A stretch of 15,465 bases of DNA from Simkania negevensis (GTDB taxonomy: Bacteria; Chlamydiota; Chlamydiia; Chlamydiales; Simkaniaceae). Each line of letters starts with the position of its first letter. Position 1 is the stretch's first letter. The notes under the pieces were generated by a model. The model was not told where the DNA came from. It did not search any database and saw nothing but the letters and a program-made list of their open reading frames with translations. The stretch is from positions 1 through 15,465 of the forward strand of contig JACPWA010000143.1 in NCBI GenBank assembly GCA_016191565.1, in the 5' to 3' direction. A program made the translations under genes and the position numbers. This document shows, in pieces, positions 14,222 through 15,465 of this stretch.

Positions 14222-15465
14222 ATGGCAGCTTTAAAAAATATAAACATTGCAAACACTCTTGGTAATGTTCAAACATTTTTTTCTCCCTCTAATCCTAGCA
14301 ATTCTCTAGCGTTTCTTTCTGTTGTTCTTCCTCTCATTTCCAAGATAGGCATAGAATGTAAGCGGGAGACGCTTGAGGGCGCTATATGGAAAAAGTTCTT
14401 TATTTTAGAGTTTTTTAAGACAATAGGGGAAACAGATGAAAAATTTTCTTGGTGCCCAGAAGACTTTATACAGTTTATAAATAAAAATAAAGTAGCTCTT
14501 GCTGGAGTTACGATCTCTTTGGTCGTCAATTTTCATGCTTTAAAGGTATTAAGGATCCTTGATGCAAGAAAGCTTGCTGTTTTAAACATTCTAAGTGGGG
14601 TCCTTGGACTTCTCCAAGGTATGGATAAGGTTTCCTCAGCTTTAAATAAAAAGTCTGATAGTTTAGAGGCCTCCTTAGAAATACTATCTATTTTCTTTTT
14701 TAGTTACTTCTCAATGCGAATCCTTGTTAAAGGAATTTCTCACTTCGCAAGCCTTCGTTCCTATATTCCTACTAAAATTACGCCGCTGTTTTCTCAAGAA
14801 AAGTTCAATATTATATTCCGACTCTCGGCGCTCACAGAATTTGCCCGTCATTTTTATAAAGGATATAAAAATCCTGTGCAGAAGGAAAATGATTCTAAAA
14901 AGCTCTATTCGTTTACCTCCTACTACTTGAGCGAGCTTAAAGCTAAGGGAATAGTAGAGCTTACCTTGCTCATCCTAAGTTACGTAGATCCGAGAAAAAA
15001 AACCTTGTTAGGGGGCGCTTTAGATCTAGAAAAAGCTTCGCACCATTTAGAGGATCTCCGGCAGCAGCTTTTCTTATCGATTTTTGTTAATTCTTTCGCC
15101 AAGTTTCTTGAAGGTGCACATAAGCGAGGTTTTTACAGATGGGGAGCTTTGGTTGACCTTTTTGGGCCCCTAAAAGAATTTGGGTCTGGTATAAAATGGC
15201 TTGCAGTAGGGCCTATGAGTGCCCTCAGATCAGGGAAAGATACGTTTTCTGATATGAAAAACGTATTTTCCATTGGCTGCAATCTCACAAAAATCTACGA
15301 AATAAGGGAGAAGCCCTTAGTGCCGCCACCTTCTAGTCCTCCTGGATCATGCCAATGTAAGGGCGGTAAATGTGAAGGAACACATCCTTCTGTACAAGAT
15401 CCTTCTTTTTTAAAGAAACTAGAGGCTATCTCTAAGATAATAACCATTACTTCTATCGTTGTTCA
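14222..15465 (+). CDS. Hypothetical membrane protein, second tandem paralogue (3' end beyond window)
   Basis: The frame is open from the ATG at 14222 to the window end, 414 complete codons plus two bases, with no stop. The N-terminal 180 residues differ from the first paralogue but have a similar hydrophobic pattern (about 30-44, 92-110, 118-132, 152-170). The middle aligns clearly: SYYLSELKAKG (233-243), HLEDLRQQ (275-282), LKEFGSGIKWLAVGPMSALR (317-336) and FSDMKNVFSIG (342-352). Between this block and the next hydrophobic segment is a proline-rich linker with CQCKGGKCEGTH (377-388). Its Cys/Cys/Cys/His spacing of x1, x4 and x3 could bind a metal; the first paralogue has no equivalent. No Shine-Dalgarno site precedes the ATG. 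The function is unknown. Confidence 0.7.
   Translation, partial: MAALKNINIANTLGNVQTFFSPSNPSNSLAFLSVVLPLISKIGIECKRETLEGAIWKKFFILEFFKTIGETDEKFSWCPEDFIQFINKNKVALAGVTISLVVNFHALKVLRILDARKLAVLNILSGVLGLLQGMDKVSSALNKKSDSLEASLEILSIFFFSYFSMRILVKGISHFASLRSYIPTKITPLFSQEKFNIIFRLSALTEFARHFYKGYKNPVQKENDSKKLYSFTSYYLSELKAKGIVELTLLILSYVDPRKKTLLGGALDLEKASHHLEDLRQQLFLSIFVNSFAKFLEGAHKRGFYRWGALVDLFGPLKEFGSGIKWLAVGPMSALRSGKDTFSDMKNVFSIGCNLTKIYEIREKPLVPPPSSPPGSCQCKGGKCEGTHPSVQDPSFLKKLEAISKIITITSIVV

Noticed and set aside
14724..14930. 68-codon plus-strand open frame
   Set aside because: It is out of frame inside the long open frame from 14222, whose product aligns with the neighbouring paralogue.

Overview
The window looks like a chromosomal segment from a member of the Chlamydiae, most likely an environmental ('Chlamydia-like') lineage. 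The strongest evidence is the run lnt-lpxC-fabZ-lpxA-fmt in that order and orientation, which matches the Chlamydia cluster CT534 to CT530. Supporting evidence is a DUF818/CHLPS-type alpha/beta hydrolase, a SurA-like secreted protein beside rsmA, and large membrane proteins with no recognisable family outside this phylum. The DNA is moderately AT-rich. Genus cannot be fixed from the sequence alone.

Layout. Positions 1-3190 are an accessory, decaying region. It holds the 3' end of a DDE transposase with a late frameshift (1-445), a possible inclusion-membrane-type protein with a chlamydial C-terminal domain (708-1883), and the left end of an IS66-family element with tnpA intact, tnpB truncated and tnpC missing (2088-2642). 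About 550 bp of noncoding DNA follows. At 3191-4411 is a hydrolase with an apparent Cys-Asp-His triad. A minus-strand operon (7208 down to 4480) then encodes rsmB, a SurA-like chaperone and rsmA: two 16S rRNA methyltransferases flanking an envelope chaperone.

Positions 7412-12491 form a plus-strand envelope cluster: a DoxX-family membrane protein, lnt (lipoprotein N-acylation), lpxC, fabZ and lpxA (early lipid A and acyl-chain synthesis), and fmt (initiator tRNA formylation). The genes are packed tightly, with a TAA-GTG junction between doxX and lnt and a 20-nt overlap between lpxC and fabZ. The lnt gene is disrupted. Its catalytic Glu and Cys regions lie in different frames, and the segment between them is about half the usual length and has no recognisable catalytic-Lys motif.

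From 12566 to the window end are two tandem paralogous membrane proteins of unknown function, separated by a strong hairpin terminator. The second is open at the window edge and carries a small Cys/His-rich insert that the first lacks. No tRNA, rRNA or CRISPR array was seen. The points most worth a second look are the lnt lesion, the Cys-nucleophile CHLPS hydrolase, the tandem paralogue family with its possible metal-binding insert, and the possible Inc-like protein at 708-1883.
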